A stretch of DNA of 64,000 bases from Cristatella mucedo. Lineage: Eukaryota > Bryozoa > Phylactolaemata > Cristatellidae. Within the stretch, counting starts at the first letter, position 1; each line of letters starts with the position of its first letter. The stretch spans positions 1,644,001 through 1,708,000 of the forward strand of contig WPIO01000005.1 in the NCBI GenBank assembly GCA_009760855.2. The letters are read 5' to 3'. The notes beneath the pieces are model-generated. The model saw only the letters and a list, made by a program, of their open reading frames with translations, did no database searches and had not been told where the DNA came from. Shown here piece after piece: positions 1 through 11,189 of this stretch. Position numbers and translations under genes: made by a program.

Positions 1-460
1 GCTGAACGATTTGAGTTACAAGAGAGGGTGGTACGATCCTTAGCCTGGTGGAGGAATAGTTTTGATAGGTAGGCTGGAGCCAGAGAATAAAGGGACCTAA
101 AAGTGAGTGACAGAACTTTGAAGTCGATGCGCTGCTTGGTTAGAAGCCAGTGCAGGTTGGAGAGAAGTACTGTGATGTGGTAACTTGTCGCTCACGACAG
201 CCAGGTCTAGCTGTAGAGTTTTACACCAATGGCAAGCCCGTGATTGCATAGGCTGGTAGACCTGCAAGCAGTGAGTTGCAGAAATGAAAACAATTTGGAT
301 ATAGTATCCCTGTCTAAGCAAGCCCGAATTTTAGCAATGTTATGAAGCTGAAAGCAAGCAGACTTGACTGTGGAGCTGATGTCGTCGTCTATTTTAAGGT
401 AAATTTAGAACAGAAAAACTAGATTTCGTGCAGATGCGATAAGAAATATGCTGGCAGAGC
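1..460 (-). mobile_element. LINE-B fragment (CR1/L2-like), cut by the window edge
   Basis: Decayed copy of the window's LINE-B family. The minus strand encodes remnants of the conserved region downstream of the reverse transcriptase, including a degraded form of the Leu-Pro-Ala...Arg-Leu-Gln-Leu segment. The same DNA pattern recurs at 461-1005, 54240-55290 and 56117-56672. No intact ORF remains. The copy continues beyond base 1, so its 3' end is not visible. The boundary with the next fragment near 460 is inferred because the alignable family sequence restarts there. Confidence 0.7.
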
Positions 461-1005
461 CGATGTTGAGACGTGGTCAGGTCAGGGGATGTTCTGATGA
501 AGGTCGGGATGAGTTCCAGGCTTTGGGAGCATAGCAACTAAATGCTTCGTCTCCAAAGGATTTGAGGTTTGTACGAGGTGTGGGTAAACTGTTGGATTCC
601 GAAAAGCGGGTGGTACGATGCTCAGCCTGATGGGGGAGTATGTCGGAGAGATAGGCTGGAGCCAAAGAATGAAGGGACCTAAAAGTGAGCGACAAAACCT
701 TGAAGTTAATCGGTTGCTTGACTGGTAGCCAGTGCAGGTCGGCGAGAAGTGGAGTAATGTGGCAACTGCGACGCTCACGACAGACAAGCCTAGCTGCCGA
801 GTTTCGCACCAGCTGTAATCGCCGGATTGCACATGCCGGTAGGCCAGTAAGCAGTGAGTTACAGAAGTCAAGACGGGATGTCACACATGCATGGACCAAC
901 TTAGATGTGGTATCCTTATATAAACAAGCCCGAGTTTTAGCAAAGTTATGTAGCTGAAAGTAGGCAGACTTAACTGTGGAGCTGATGTGGTCGTCTAACG
1001 AGAGG
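461..1005 (-). mobile_element. LINE-B fragment, C-terminal region of ORF2
   Basis: A minus-strand ORF (477-899) carries the hallmark C-terminal region of CR1/L2-type LINEs: SRLDFCNSLLTGLPACAIRR, then HITPLLADLHWLPV, a KVLSLTFRSLHSLAPAYLSD block and a KAWNS motif. It is 5'-truncated (no reverse transcriptase or endonuclease) and lacks the 3' tail, so it is dead. It abuts the similarly oriented fragment at 1-460, either as two insertions or as a rearranged copy. Confidence 0.8.
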
Positions 1006-2204
1006 TCACTTCATTTTAATGAGATTTATATTGGTTTTCAAAGTGCTCCCATGATTAATGGTCGCTTATGTGCGTCTGTGTAGCTTATACGAACTTCCTT
1101 AGTTAATTGCTGTTAACATACGAGAGTGTGCTCGCTCAGACCTTCTAAAATGTTTTAACTTGACGAAGTATCTACAGCACCTTTTGAAAATCTATTTGAT
1201 AGCCGTTGAAATTACCAGAGGTCTGCTGAAACTATTATTAGGGCAATAATCTTCCAAATGAGATATCCTAAATGGGTAATGCACCTCCGCTGCAAAGCTT
1301 AATTGAAGCGGAGATATCCATTAAAAGAAAATTCAGAGATTTTTTATCGCAACACTAATTTTTACAGCCCTATGGTACCAGCCTGCCATTTATAATGCGG
1401 CAAGTTCATTTATGGCCAGTAAACATGGCCGATCGCCAATAATGCTCGTCACGCAGCCAATTAAGCGTTTTACCACCTAAATAAGTTTTTTGAAATGGTC
1501 AATTTTAGTGTGTCGCAATGACTCACTGAACAAACCAGGAACTGCTTATGACTCTGTAACAAGCCAACTGAAACGAGCACAGCTAAAACGGAAATGACCA
1601 CAAAGCACGTTTACGAAAACTCTCGTCATCAAAGAATTGCCAGCATTATACATATAAAAAAATACTTATATTTACGCAAAAATTAAATATAAATAGACGT
1701 AAATAGCACTGCTGGAAGTAAAAATTAATGGTGCGGGTACGGCTGTAATGAACTTGACTCCAGGCCCTGCACATGAAGTTTAAGCTGAAGGTGCAATATT
1801 CACGTCGGTCTCAGAGCAAGTTAATCTGTCAAGTCCCACTAATTTGCAAAGAAATGCTTACAAAACATGCAAAGGCTCTCAAAAAATGCTGACCAGTTGG
1901 CACATGAACGCCCATCACAAAAAGGCAGACGCATTTTTTTAATTTGTCGCGATCTATCAATTGGTGCACGTACTAAACTTCATAGACTTTTAAAGGGAAG
2001 GCGTATCGATATCACAAGTGTAAGCCAAAGAGATGGGATGCGTGTCACGAGCAGGAACTACAAAAAGGTCCTGCAACAAACGATCTGCAAGCTTTGTAAG
2101 GCAAAATGCCGTCAAAATCGGCAAGTCGCGGGGCGTTTCAAAGCTATCAACGCATTCAACTGAAACGAGAGGGACGTCTGGCATGTATGGGATAATAACT
2201 CAAC
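1006..2204. other. Intergenic DNA, nothing recognised
   Basis: AT-leaning sequence without a convincing exon or a repeat that I can match elsewhere in the window. The longest open frame (1867-2163) has no recognisable domain and its composition does not suggest coding. Confidence 0.5.
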
Positions 2205-2210
2205 AAATAG

Positions 2211-2248
<38 letters not shown>

Positions 2249-2269
2249 CTATTTTTTAAAGCTATCATA

Positions 2270-2309
<40 letters not shown>

Positions 2310-2327
2310 TATGATAGCTTTAAAAAA
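2205..2327. repeat. Two adjacent perfect palindromes centred on (TA)n
   Basis: Two TA microsatellites each sit inside a perfect inverted repeat with unique-sequence arms. Palindrome 1 (2205-2254) has arms AAATAGCAC / GTGCTATTT around the TA tract. Palindrome 2 (2252-2327) has 21-nt unique arms starting TTTTTTAAAGC and ending GCTTTAAAAAA. The two share three bases. Both could extrude as cruciforms. A second locus with the same architecture lies at 49881-49991. Confidence 0.9.
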
Positions 2328-3852
2328 CAGCCTCCCCCGAAAAAATGCACAAGTTCCAGAAGCTGGAGGCTCGTTCCGCAAGCACCTGTCGACATTCGAG
2401 AGCCGCAGCTCGAACGAAACGCATTCTAAGCATCCATCGCCAAAAGCTTATCGCTCACTCGCCGCAGCTCTAGCTCAATAGCTCCAATAGCGCCGGAGCT
2501 CTAGCTCTAGCACTATTGGAACCACGGTTTTGGTGGTGGAGGTACATTAATGGCAACCGTCAATGGCAACCTGTTGCGGCTGAAAGAAAGTGGCTGGCAT
2601 AGTATTCAGTCATTAGAGCAGAAGTATTAGTAGAATTAGTAGAAGTAGAATTAGTGTCGACGGCTCAATTCGTTCGTAGCACTAGCGAGGAAATATGAGT
2701 TTTCGGGATACATCGCTGGTATGGTGTGTGTGGTTTATTGTGGTTTATGGTGAGTTAACGGCTTTCTTTGTCAATGGGTTATGCGGGTGTAAGGTATAAT
2801 GAGTTAATGGTTTTAGGATGTTGATTTACTGCCTGGACATGAGCAGGCAGTGAGAAACAGGACGGAGGGGAGAGCGGCTGTGCGGTGTTACGCTACAAGC
2901 GTTGACGAAATACACCAGTGTTGGAGTCCCACAGGCGCGTGCTTGGTGCAGCTTACATGAATGGCATTTTTTCTGCTCCCAGCCTCACTCCGGACGCCCT
3001 CTGTTCGTTTTGTGTTTTCCATATTGCGACGTAGGAAAATGCTGCGGCTGACGAAGTGGCTCATTTATGTTTTGGTCCACCCAGAGGTGCGGCGACGCCC
3101 GCCTGTTACCTACAGGTGACTTGAAACTTGGATTTCTTTGCATTATATACTGCATGCATGCTTAACGGCTTTCTCGCGTACAATTGTTTCGAATTGGCGA
3201 ATAGCGACGGGTCTGACCTCCGTGGTTCTTTAAGTTCCCCCAATCTAATCGCCATTGCATGAAGTCGGTCAATTGTCTGTTGTATTATTGCCCCAAGGGT
3301 AATTAATAATGCAACAGAGACGGCGCCTAGGGCTGGTCGTATGCTAAGTCTTACCCTAAGTCTTGAAGGCCAAGAAGAAGAACCACGTTTGGCTGCTGAG
3401 TCTTCTATAAGTCTTACCTAAGTCTTGGACTGTCACTCAGTTTGGTGATGTTTACGCCGAAGATTTAACTAGGTCTAGGAGCTGGTGGGAAGCAAGACTC
3501 GCCATGTAAGCCCGGCTTATTGGGGGTGGGACACTTGCCCCTTTTCCTTACAGCCGGGCCGCACCACATGGGCCCAATTCCTACTCCCCGAAACCATCAC
3601 CAGCGACAAACGAAATCAAGTCTTAGTTACACTCGATGAGCGGCCGCCGAGTTCGCTTGAAATCTATGCAATGATTTTGAGCTATAGATTTTAGCAATTA
3701 ATTGCAGGTCTAGCCCGCTTACTTCAAAATCTTTTGGGTCTTGCCCCTTCATGAAAGTTTTGCAGATATTGCCCCAAGCTAAAAATCCTGGCTCTAGAAC
3801 TGCCAAAGGTGCTCTATGAGATGTAGGTCAGGTGACTGAGCTGGCTGGTCAT
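2328..3852. other. Intergenic DNA with clustered TAAGACTT-type motifs
   Basis: No gene is supported. Near 3336-3430 the octamer AAGTCTTA and close variants occur several times, partly in pairs. The reverse complement of this motif builds the 10-bp tandem array at 43855-43924. The rest shows no domain-bearing ORF. Confidence 0.45.
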
Positions 3853-4028
3853 CTCATGTAATGTAATGTATCTCCGTCTGTAACTCCACAAAGTCATAAA
3901 GACCATGTGGGTGTTACGCAGGAGAGTTTTGTATAGCGCACTCACAGCCTTAGCGGCTTTCGATACGCATTCGGTAGTCAACAGACTTCGTCTCACGCAA
4001 CAAAGAGAAAGTGGGAAGCATAGCAGAG

Positions 4029-5836
4029 TCAGGAGAGCAGTTGAGGTAGTGAGTAGCATAGAAGTAGCAGCTCGGGACCGCCTGAAAAGGATGAGCAATA
4101 GTCGGCAGCAGGAAAGTAGTTGTCGTTGTGTAAGAATTGTGGAATCGAGTTCCACAGTCTAGGACCTGCAGAGCTAAAGCTTCTGTCGCCAACGGTCTTT
4201 AAGCGGAGGAATGGAACAGCTAATTTATTGTCCACACAGGACCTGAGGGCACGAACAGGCTGAAACTGAGACAGCAGTTCAGCTAGGTATGAAGGAGCCA
4301 AGCCGTGGCGGGCCTTGTGGGTCAGTGTAAGAACTTTGCTCTGTATCCTTTGCTCAACCGGCAACCATCCTAGCTCTTTCAGCAATGGAGACACGTGCTC
4401 AAACCGCTGGGACTTGAATACCAGCCTTGCAGCCATATTCATATTTTGCTGTAGTGGCATAATAGCTTTCTTTGGCAGCCCAGCCAAAAGGGAATTACAA
4501 TAATCAAGCCGAGACAGAACTAAAGAGCTAGTTAAATTTTTTGCAAGCCACTGTGGGAGACAGCTCCTAATCTTGGATAGGGATCGGATGTGATGGCTAG
4601 CTGTAGAGGCAGTCTTCTGAATGAAGCTTTTGAAATCGAGACAGCTGTCGAACATGACACCTAAATTACGAGCACGTGGTGAAGGTCGCACAATAGCATC
4701 ACCTATTAGAATAGCAAAGCCTTTTAATCCAGCCACACGCTTAGGGTGTCCTATGAGCAGCAGTTCGGTTTTATCGTCATTTAATTTCAGGAAGTTTTCC
4801 GACATCCAGGATCGAATATCGGCAAGGCGAGCATTCAATTTCTAAGTTGCTGCAGCAGATTCAGACGGTTTAAATGACAAATACAACTGAGTATCGTCAG
4901 CATAGAAGTGATATCCTATTCCATGTGCCTTAATCACTTTTCCCAGAGGTTGCGTATAAATGGAGAACAGCAAGGGACCAAGTACAGACCCTTGAGGGAC
5001 TCCACAGGTGACCCTTCTCGTGTCTGAGACCTGACCCCCACACGACACGGATTGAACACGATCAGACAAGTATGATTTAAACCACGCCAGTGCTTCGTCT
5101 GCCAGACCGATCGTTGTTCTCAATCGTTCAAGCATAACTTCGTGATCAATGGTGTCGAAGGCAGCATACAGATCTAGCAGAGCTAGGGCAGTGACATTAC
5201 CGTCGTCGTTGCCACGTAGAATGTCATTGTTAACACGGAGGAGAGCAGTTTCAGTAGAGTGCTGCCTCTTGAACCCTGATTGAAAGGTTTCTGACATTCC
5301 ATTATTTTCAATATGTTCAACTAGCTGCTTAGCAACAATTTTTTCAAGAATCTTTGATAAGAACGGAAGAAGGGAAACTGGCCGATAGTTTGCAAGGACC
5401 TCTGTGTCTAATCCAGGCTTTTTAAGAATAGGTCTAACGATTGCCGATTTGAAGGACTTGGGGACGACCCCTTTCCCCAAAGAAGCATTAAAAATCTTGG
5501 TTATGGCAGGGCTAAGTTGGTCTGCCAGTGAAGACCACAGAGATGAAGGTATAGGGTCTTCAGGAGACGAGCTCTTTTTGCTTGACCTTATTAAGGCAGC
5601 CATATCACAGGCAGAAACATCGGAGAACCTTTTAAGGAAGGTCACAGGTTGAGGAACGGCGATTGCTTTGGTCGGAGGGGGCTTAATGGAGGCACGGATG
5701 TGCACAATTTTTTCAGTAAAGAAGGCTGAAAACTTTTCGGCTGAGCCCTTAATATCTGGGGAGTCAGACCTCACAGCATTGGCCAGTAAATGGTTTACTG
5801 TCTTATAAATCTGTTTAGTGTTCAAGTGGCAGGAAT
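4029..5836 (-). pseudogene. LINE-A reverse transcriptase and C-terminal region (one in-frame stop)
   Basis: The minus strand encodes a near-complete RT. In order it has an IVRPILKK-like finger, NYRPVSLLPFLSKILEK, FQSGF...HSTETALL, LLDLYAAFDTIDH (catalytic Asp; consensus LDLSAAFDT), GVPQGSVLGPLLF and the FYADDTQLY catalytic box near 4890-4908. A TAG at 4842-4844 interrupts the frame, which then resumes with LKLNDDKTELL, SRLDYCNSLLAGLP, LKELGWLPVEQRI and HGLAPSYLAELL down to about 4029. Removing that single stop would reconnect RT and tail in frame, so decay here is modest compared with the LINE-B copies. Confidence 0.92.
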
Positions 5837-6712
5837 TCAGCTTTCTAATGAAAAACGAAGCCCTGGTTTTTTAAGCTTTCGGGTGTAAACTCGAAGGAAG
5901 TCTTTAAAATTGACTAGATCTGTCTCAGACCCTGATTTCTTGAAACGACGTTCTAGCCTGCGCATAACCCGGCGCATCTTAAGGAGCTTTTTTGTAAATT
6001 GAAAGGAATCTCGACGACTTTGAACACGGAGAGAGCGAACGGGAGCATGCTTGTCAAGAGCACTCCTGAGTGCCATGTTCATCGCATCAGTGAGGGTATC
6101 GAGGCTTCCGGTCAAGTCTGAATGCAGATCAAGAAGACCTGCATCACAAACAGATTTCAAAAACTTTTTCACGTCAATGCTTTGTAAGTTACGTCGATTG
6201 GCAAATTCGACATTGCCCTGTACGTACGAGGGAGTAGGAACAGTAAACGAGACCGAACAATGATCTGAGCGGGTCAGTGGGCACACCACAAAGTCAGTGG
6301 GGAGGACATCCTTAGTGATCAAGAGATCTAGAATGTGGCCACCGACGTGGGTGCTATGATTAACGTGTTGGGCCAAACCAAAATTCTCCAGACAGTCAAG
6401 AAATGAGTGGACCTGGCTGTTGCTAGGGTTGTCAACGTGAATATTGAAGTCTCCTACAATCAGTAACGGCCTCTCACACACAAATATTCTAGCGAGGAAC
6501 TCTGAAAACCTCTATAAACAAGTTTAGACAGCCAGAAGGAGGCCGGTATATCACAACAGTGAGAGACATTGTCTTTGATGAAGACCTGATAGCAACCGAT
6601 TCAAACGATGACCCATGTGAGAAACTGCACATTTTAAAGCCAAACGATTCGCGAACAACAATTGCAACCCCGCCAACAACCTTATCAGAACGCATGGACT
6701 CATGACTCCATG
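5837..6712 (-). pseudogene. LINE-A apurinic endonuclease domain (broken)
   Basis: Two minus-strand open segments make up the APE-type endonuclease that nicks target DNA for target-primed reverse transcription. Segment 6489-6695 holds GGVAIVV, an ESVAI-like strand and VIYRPPS. Segment 5837-6481 holds the diagnostic GDFNIH, HILDLLIT and SDH (the catalytic Asp-His pair). The two segments lie in different frames, with a stop at 6489-6491, so there is a frameshift near 6482-6490. A further 1-nt shift around 5826-5870 separates it from the RT frame. The N-terminal catalytic Asn/Glu strands are missing, so the element is 5'-truncated within this domain. Confidence 0.88.
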
Positions 6713-8219
6713 ACTACTGCTTAAGCGAAAAACCTTTAAGAAGCTTTTACTGTGTGCGGCTAGTCAGTGTCCTGCTGCCAAATGTAGTCTTTTTCCGGAA
6801 GTGCTCTGGCAGCACTTGGAATTTGATCATTTTTGCACCAGTGCCATGTGCGCAAGCATGGCGGTCCACAAGTCCGTGTGCACGATACAGAATTCGTGAA
6901 GACTCACGAGGAGCAGAAGTAATCCCAAAAGATGGCACTTGCTTCAAAGAATTAGTGCACTGTTGCTCGAAGCAGTCAGGATTGCACATCTTTTCACCGA
7001 ATTGCGACAGATCTGCATTTTCCGCTAGCATAATGCATAGACTTGGACTTTTCAGTCCATAAAAACTCGACTCGTGTCGTATGCCTTGCGGTGGGCATAG
7101 TTCCGCGACAATCTGAAATGATATCTCTCGCGTTGCTCCGTCAACAAGGGCTTACTCTAGGCAGCATTCTCCATTGCTCAAGGCAGCTCTCCTCAGTATG
7201 CCATGAAAAGACTCCGACGCACCGTCTCAATGCTTATGACAATGCCTGTAGCGGTCAGCAGCAACTGAGGCAGCTCCAACGGTGATGTTTTCCAGCACCT
7301 TGAGGTGAAAGGTGTCCCGCTGGGTCGTCTTTGTTGGGCAACTTGATCGCGGTCTAGCGGCACTCATTCCGTGCGCTTTAATTTTCTCTATATTGTAGCT
7401 CACCGCACCATGGCTGATTGCCAGAGCCAGCGTCGCTTAATTCGCGGCTAATTCTTGGCTCTTTCTTGAGAGCGGCGCTTGCTTATAGCGCTGCCTGCGT
7501 AGCTTGTTGGGGCTCTCAGTCGCTGCCATTTGGCGCGTTAGTGGCGCCAGGGCTGAGCGGGTAGCACGCGCCATGCACCTATTCCAGTACTGGCTACGCG
7601 TACATCAAATATTTGGCGTCAGAACTGTTGGATAAGTGCTGGAGACCCTCAGCAGCCATTCGGTGGTAGTCGCATCGCTCGTGGCCACAATTATGGGCGG
7701 GGCACCTGAAGCGTAAATCTGTAAATCTTGACAAGGTACACGACGTGCTCTGGTCGTTGCATTGCGTGCCGCAGAGCTGAATTGACTACGCGGTATCGAA
7801 ATTTGCTGTGCAAATAAAATCCCCTTCTGAGTTCGGCGAATTGAGGAGCAGTGTTCCATGTCACCGAAGTGATACACACACTATAATCTGGTGATAGACA
7901 GCAGTCGATAACGAGGAGTCCTGCCGAGATTCCCTTAAAGCATAAACTCGAGTCCTCTTGTGAACCGTCGGCCGTAAATCACCATAATGTCAAAGACGTG
8001 AAGGCGACCCAGGCGTAGCAGTGTCTGTCTTACGCTACGGCTCGTGCTGTACAGATGGGACTCGCTGTGGTAGTGGAAAAGACTCCGTCTGCGTTAGGAA
8101 CGCGGTCGGACGTTGTCGTTTTGATGTCGGCGCTCTTCGTTGCTGCCGCACTCTGCAACCGTCGTAATACTGCTCGCTGTACAGCTCCCAGCTGCCGAGC
8201 TCCGTTGCGCCAGCTCTAC
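6713..8219. other. Intergenic DNA, no gene recognised
   Basis: Opposed short ORFs at 6747-7062 are cysteine-containing, but I cannot assign them to a domain. From about 7300 the GC content rises toward the GPCR-1 5' flank. No matching repeat family or RNA gene was seen. Confidence 0.45.
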
Positions 8220-8394
8220 CGGTAGCTGTCATCGTCATCGTCGTTGTCGTCGTTGTCGTCGTCGACTTTATCGGCACTCGCTCGCTGCGGCGGCAGCGGC
8301 GGCAACCGCCTAGTAAAAGGCTGCAGCGCGTAGCTGAAATCGCCGGGGCAGACGCTCCGCGCCGCCGCCGGCAAGCTGGCGGCGGCGCGGAGCG
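8220..8394. repeat. GTC/GTT trinucleotide run followed by a GC hairpin
   Basis: 8226-8266 is an imperfect (GTC)n/(GTT) trinucleotide tract. At 8353-8369 and 8378-8394 lie 17-nt perfect complementary arms (CGCTCCGCGCCGCCGCC and its complement) around an 8-nt loop, a very stable GC hairpin. Both are in the GC-rich region upstream of GPCR-1. Whether the hairpin is transcribed, for example in a 5' UTR, is unknown. Confidence 0.8.
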
Positions 8395-9125
8395 GTGGCG
8401 GCACCGCCATTACTGCGCTTCCGCAGCCCAACGTGACGCGGCTTTACAAAAGCCCGTCGACCGCGACGTTTTAGCCGGTATATTTGCTGTGCGCCCGTAA
8501 TTTTTATTACATTTCGTTAATTGTGAAAGTACTCGTGGCCTCTAAGACTTAGCTTTCTCGTGCTGGCTGGCGTCCGTGCTAGCTGGCGCGTCGCTGGCGA
8601 CTTGGTAGAAAAAGTCCAATGCTCGAGGGACCATTGCATCGTCGCAAGCGAAGCAGCGGAGCGCACCAATCATGGATCGCTATCCCCTCGCTCTGCACCG
8701 TTGGACTGGGAGAGAGCGGGTCGCAGCGTCGCGGTGTCTGAGCGAAATCCTCTGAGCGGCGGCGGCCTCGTCCTGTGAGTCCGCGCCCTCGCATTAAGTT
8801 TGAAGCGCTTTTATCGAGCTCTTTGTGCGAATATTCGGCATCGGCCGCTGTCAATGCCGCTGGGAAGATAATCTGAGGTTGCTCGAAAGCCGGCTCTGAA
8901 GCTAATGAACTTGGGTTTTTCTCGAGCACTCAATTATCGGCCATAGCAGCTCGGCGCTGTCGGTCGCCCGAGATCGGCCAGCCGGGCGCTGACGCGGACG
9001 CTCGCTGCCGCTGCTGCGCCGCCGCCGCCGCCGCCGCCGCCGCACACGCTCGCCCCAGTCAGGCTCGCTCCGCCGCCGCCGCCGCCGCCGCCGGCGTGTA
9101 CAACTCGCGTGCGCGAGGCGAGGAT
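8395..9125 (+). promoter_or_regulatory. GC/CpG-rich 5' flank of GPCR-1 with (CCG)n runs
   Basis: CpG-dense sequence leads up to the GPCR-1 start codon. It includes two CCG-type trinucleotide runs at about 9018-9042 and 9071-9092, the second ending some 35 bases before the ATG at 9126. Similar CpG-dense flanks precede GPCR-2 and GPCR-3, so it is read as promoter plus 5' UTR. No TATA box or start site can be pinpointed. Confidence 0.4.
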
Positions 9126-9386
9126 ATGACGCTCGGGCTGGACTCGCCGTGCAGAGGCTTGCACGAAGGCGCGAAGCAGTGCGACTCCGTGCGCCTGGCG
9201 TTCATCGTCGGCGGCGTGCTAATACTGGCCGTCGGCACGCTGGGCAACGTGACCGCCTTTCTTGCAGTCGGTGCGACCAGCTTCCGCGACTCGCCGACGG
9301 CCGTCTACGTGCGAGCTCTCGCCGCCGCCGACAGCATGTGCGTGTGGGCCGGACTCGGCCGGCACGTCGTCGCTTCGATCTTCGCA
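9126..9386 (+). CDS. GPCR-1 exon 1 of 2 (N-terminus, TM1, TM2)
   Basis: First coding exon of a rhodopsin-class (class A) GPCR, 87 codons. The ATG at 9126 is the first in-frame methionine; the frame is open further upstream only through non-ATG codons. A short extracellular N-terminus leads into TM1 (about residues 23-48) with the class A Gly40-Asn41 (N1.50). TM2 carries LAAAD with Asp69 (D2.50), followed by WAGLGRH as in the two downstream paralogues. The exon ends in phase 0 at a GTAAGA donor (9387). Joined to 9763-10611 it gives a protein of 369 residues, normal for a peptide-type class A receptor. It is the most divergent of the three. Ligand unknown. Confidence 0.85.
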
Positions 9387-9582
9387 GTAAGACCGCTCGC
9401 TCGCTGCCGTCACCAAAGAGGCTGGTATGACGCGGGTGCCGCGGTCTCGCCGCCGCCTTGTTTTCGGCGACTTTGCTGAGCCGAGCCGCGCTCGAGCGGA
9501 GGGTAGCTAACGCGGTGGAGGGGACGGTACTGCCTAGCCGGCGAGCGCAGCTCGCTCGCAAGATTTGCTCGTGATTAATTCA

Positions 9583-9706
<124 letters not shown>

Positions 9707-9762
9707 GCCACGACACGTGATTAATTCAAGAGAGAGAGATAGCCACGACTTGCGCATCGTAG

Positions 9763-10611
9763 GTTGACCTCAGAGAGCTCGACTCTGCTGTCTGCAAAGT
9801 GCACCTGTTCGTCGTCTATTCGTCCATGAACTCTTCAGTCTGGATTCTGGTGTGCATCAGCGTGGAACGCTATCTGGCTGTGTGCCGCCCGCTGAGCCAC
9901 CATTCCGTGACGCAGGGAAGAGCGCTGCTCTCCTCCGCAGCTGCGCTCGCCGTCGCTCTGCTATTCAATGGCCACGTGTTCTTCACTCGAGGTGACGAGT
10001 TCGACTCTGCGACGGCGGCGAACAACAGCGTTCTGACGAAAGCGCCGAGAAAGCGCTGCGGCTACACCGGCGCCGAAGCTCGTCTGTTCTGGGACAAGTA
10101 TGTCGGCTGGTTGGCTAGTGCTTACAGCTGCATCGTACCCTTTATCATAATGCTAACGCTCAATGTCATGATCATACGCGAGCTGAGGCGAGTGGCCGCC
10201 AGGAGGACTGTCTGGTCTTCGAAGAGCAGCGGCGCGATGATGGCGAACAGCGAGATTGCCCATCGATCGCTGACCACGATGCTCCTCTGCGCTACCATGT
10301 TTTTCGTACTCGTAACGGCGCCGGCCTTTCTTTTCAACACGATCGAAAAGCGCGTCGCAGATCTGCCGCCGCCACCGCCGCCGCTGCCCGACGTCGGTTT
10401 GAAAATAGCGGACACGGCAACGGGGCTGCTGCTTTATCTGGGCCTTGCCATTAACTTTTACATTTATCTGGCAACCGGCAGACGATTTAGAGCAGACGTT
10501 AAAAAATATTTCAAAGATACAGCGAGTGCTTGCAGCTTCCGGCTTGCAAGTAGCTGGCGGCGGCGGCGACGACGACGAGAGGCGAGCAGCGATGCAGTCG
10601 CGCACGTATAA
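9763..10611 (+). CDS. GPCR-1 exon 2 of 2 (TM3-TM7, C-tail)
   Basis: Starts in phase 0 after the acceptor TAG at 9760-9762. That TAG is also an in-frame stop, so the frame cannot extend upstream unspliced. The first residues VDLRELDSAVCK align with VDVRDISPVACK of GPCR-3, which fixes the junction. Seen in order: Cys98 (C3.25), ERY at 122-124 (DRY box), ECL2 Cys186 after an N-linked sequon (NNS, 174-176), TM5 with Pro, TM6 with LVTAPAF in place of the usual CWxP, and TM7 NFYIY replacing NPxxY. A basic C-tail with a run of arginines ends at TAA 10609-10611. The NFxxY form is familiar in FMRFamide/myosuppressin-like peptide receptors, so a neuropeptide or orphan chemosensory receptor is the best guess. 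The exact ligand class is not shown. Confidence 0.87.
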   Translation, partial: VDLRELDSAVCKVHLFVVYSSMNSSVWILVCISVERYLAVCRPLSHHSVTQGRALLSSAAALAVALLFNGHVFFTRGDEFDSATAANNSVLTKAPRKRCGYTGAEARLFWDKYVGWLASAYSCIVPFIIMLTLNVMIIRELRRVAARRTVWSSKSSGAMMANSEIAHRSLTTMLLCATMFFVLVTAPAFLFNTIEKRVADLPPPPPPLPDVGLKIADTATGLLLYLGLAINFYIYLATGRRFRADVKKYFKDTASACSFRLASSWRRRRRRREASSDAVAHV

Positions 10612-11189
10612 CATTGTCAGAGCAATATTGTCCGCCGCTGATTTCGATGATGTGCATACTTCACTCGCTTTAAAAATCCCAGGCCTTCACTTCGAAGGCC
10701 TAGCTCGCATGCAATTCGAGGCAATCGCCGCCGACAGCGGCGGAAGGTGTGCGAATACGCGCTCTCGCAGCTCGGACCTAAGTAGTACGCGTATTACTTT
10801 TCTCAGCCTGTCAGCGAAAATTGACACTGACATTAAGACTTCAGACAGACTCGTAAAGAGAGGCTGAAGATTCATAAAGATTTCACGTGCTTCATTCGTA
10901 GACCGACCGGCGAGCATGCTGGCAGGCACACATAGCTGTGTATCAAGTGTATCTAGCATATCCGGCATATCCATGTCCATATCCGGCATATCCATATCCA
11001 TAGCGTATCCGGCGTATCTGTGCGCATGCTGACACTTGTAGCTGACCGAGACCGCCGCTCGCGGTAAGCGGCTTCGAGCTTTCTGGGATGCTGAGATTAC
11101 TGACGATAAGCAGCCGATTAAGGGCGCTGGCTGGGAGACCTGAATACTACGGTGATTTCCAGCTATCTAGAGGAGATGTCATTAACGTT
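10612..11189. other. GPCR-1 3' flank
   Basis: Probable 3' UTR and downstream DNA. Around 10953-11015 a short imperfect tandem repeat alternates GTATC/CATATCC with TCCGGCATATCC. No clear AATAAA lies close to the stop, so the transcript end is unknown. No other gene was seen. Confidence 0.5.

Larger units (their letters stand above)
3853..6712 (-). mobile_element. LINE-A, longest copy: APE-type CR1/L2-like retrotransposon, inactivated
   Basis: Non-LTR retrotransposon read on the minus strand, with endonuclease (about 5837-6712), reverse transcriptase and C-terminal region (about 4029-5825) in the order expected for CR1/L2-type LINEs. The 3' end at 3853 carries a short tandem tail of the type TACATTACATT just after a conserved GGAGTTACAGACGGAGA stretch. 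The same tail terminates the copies near 16389, 23544, 49684 and 50430, which defines the family. The 5' end lacks ORF1 and the start of the endonuclease. At least two frame disruptions and one in-frame TAG make it inactive. No target-site duplication was identified. Confidence 0.9.

Noticed and set aside
6747-7062. Cysteine-bearing opposed ORFs, considered as a THAP-type domain
   Set aside because: The C-x-C/H spacing and the tryptophan and proline landmarks of THAP are absent.
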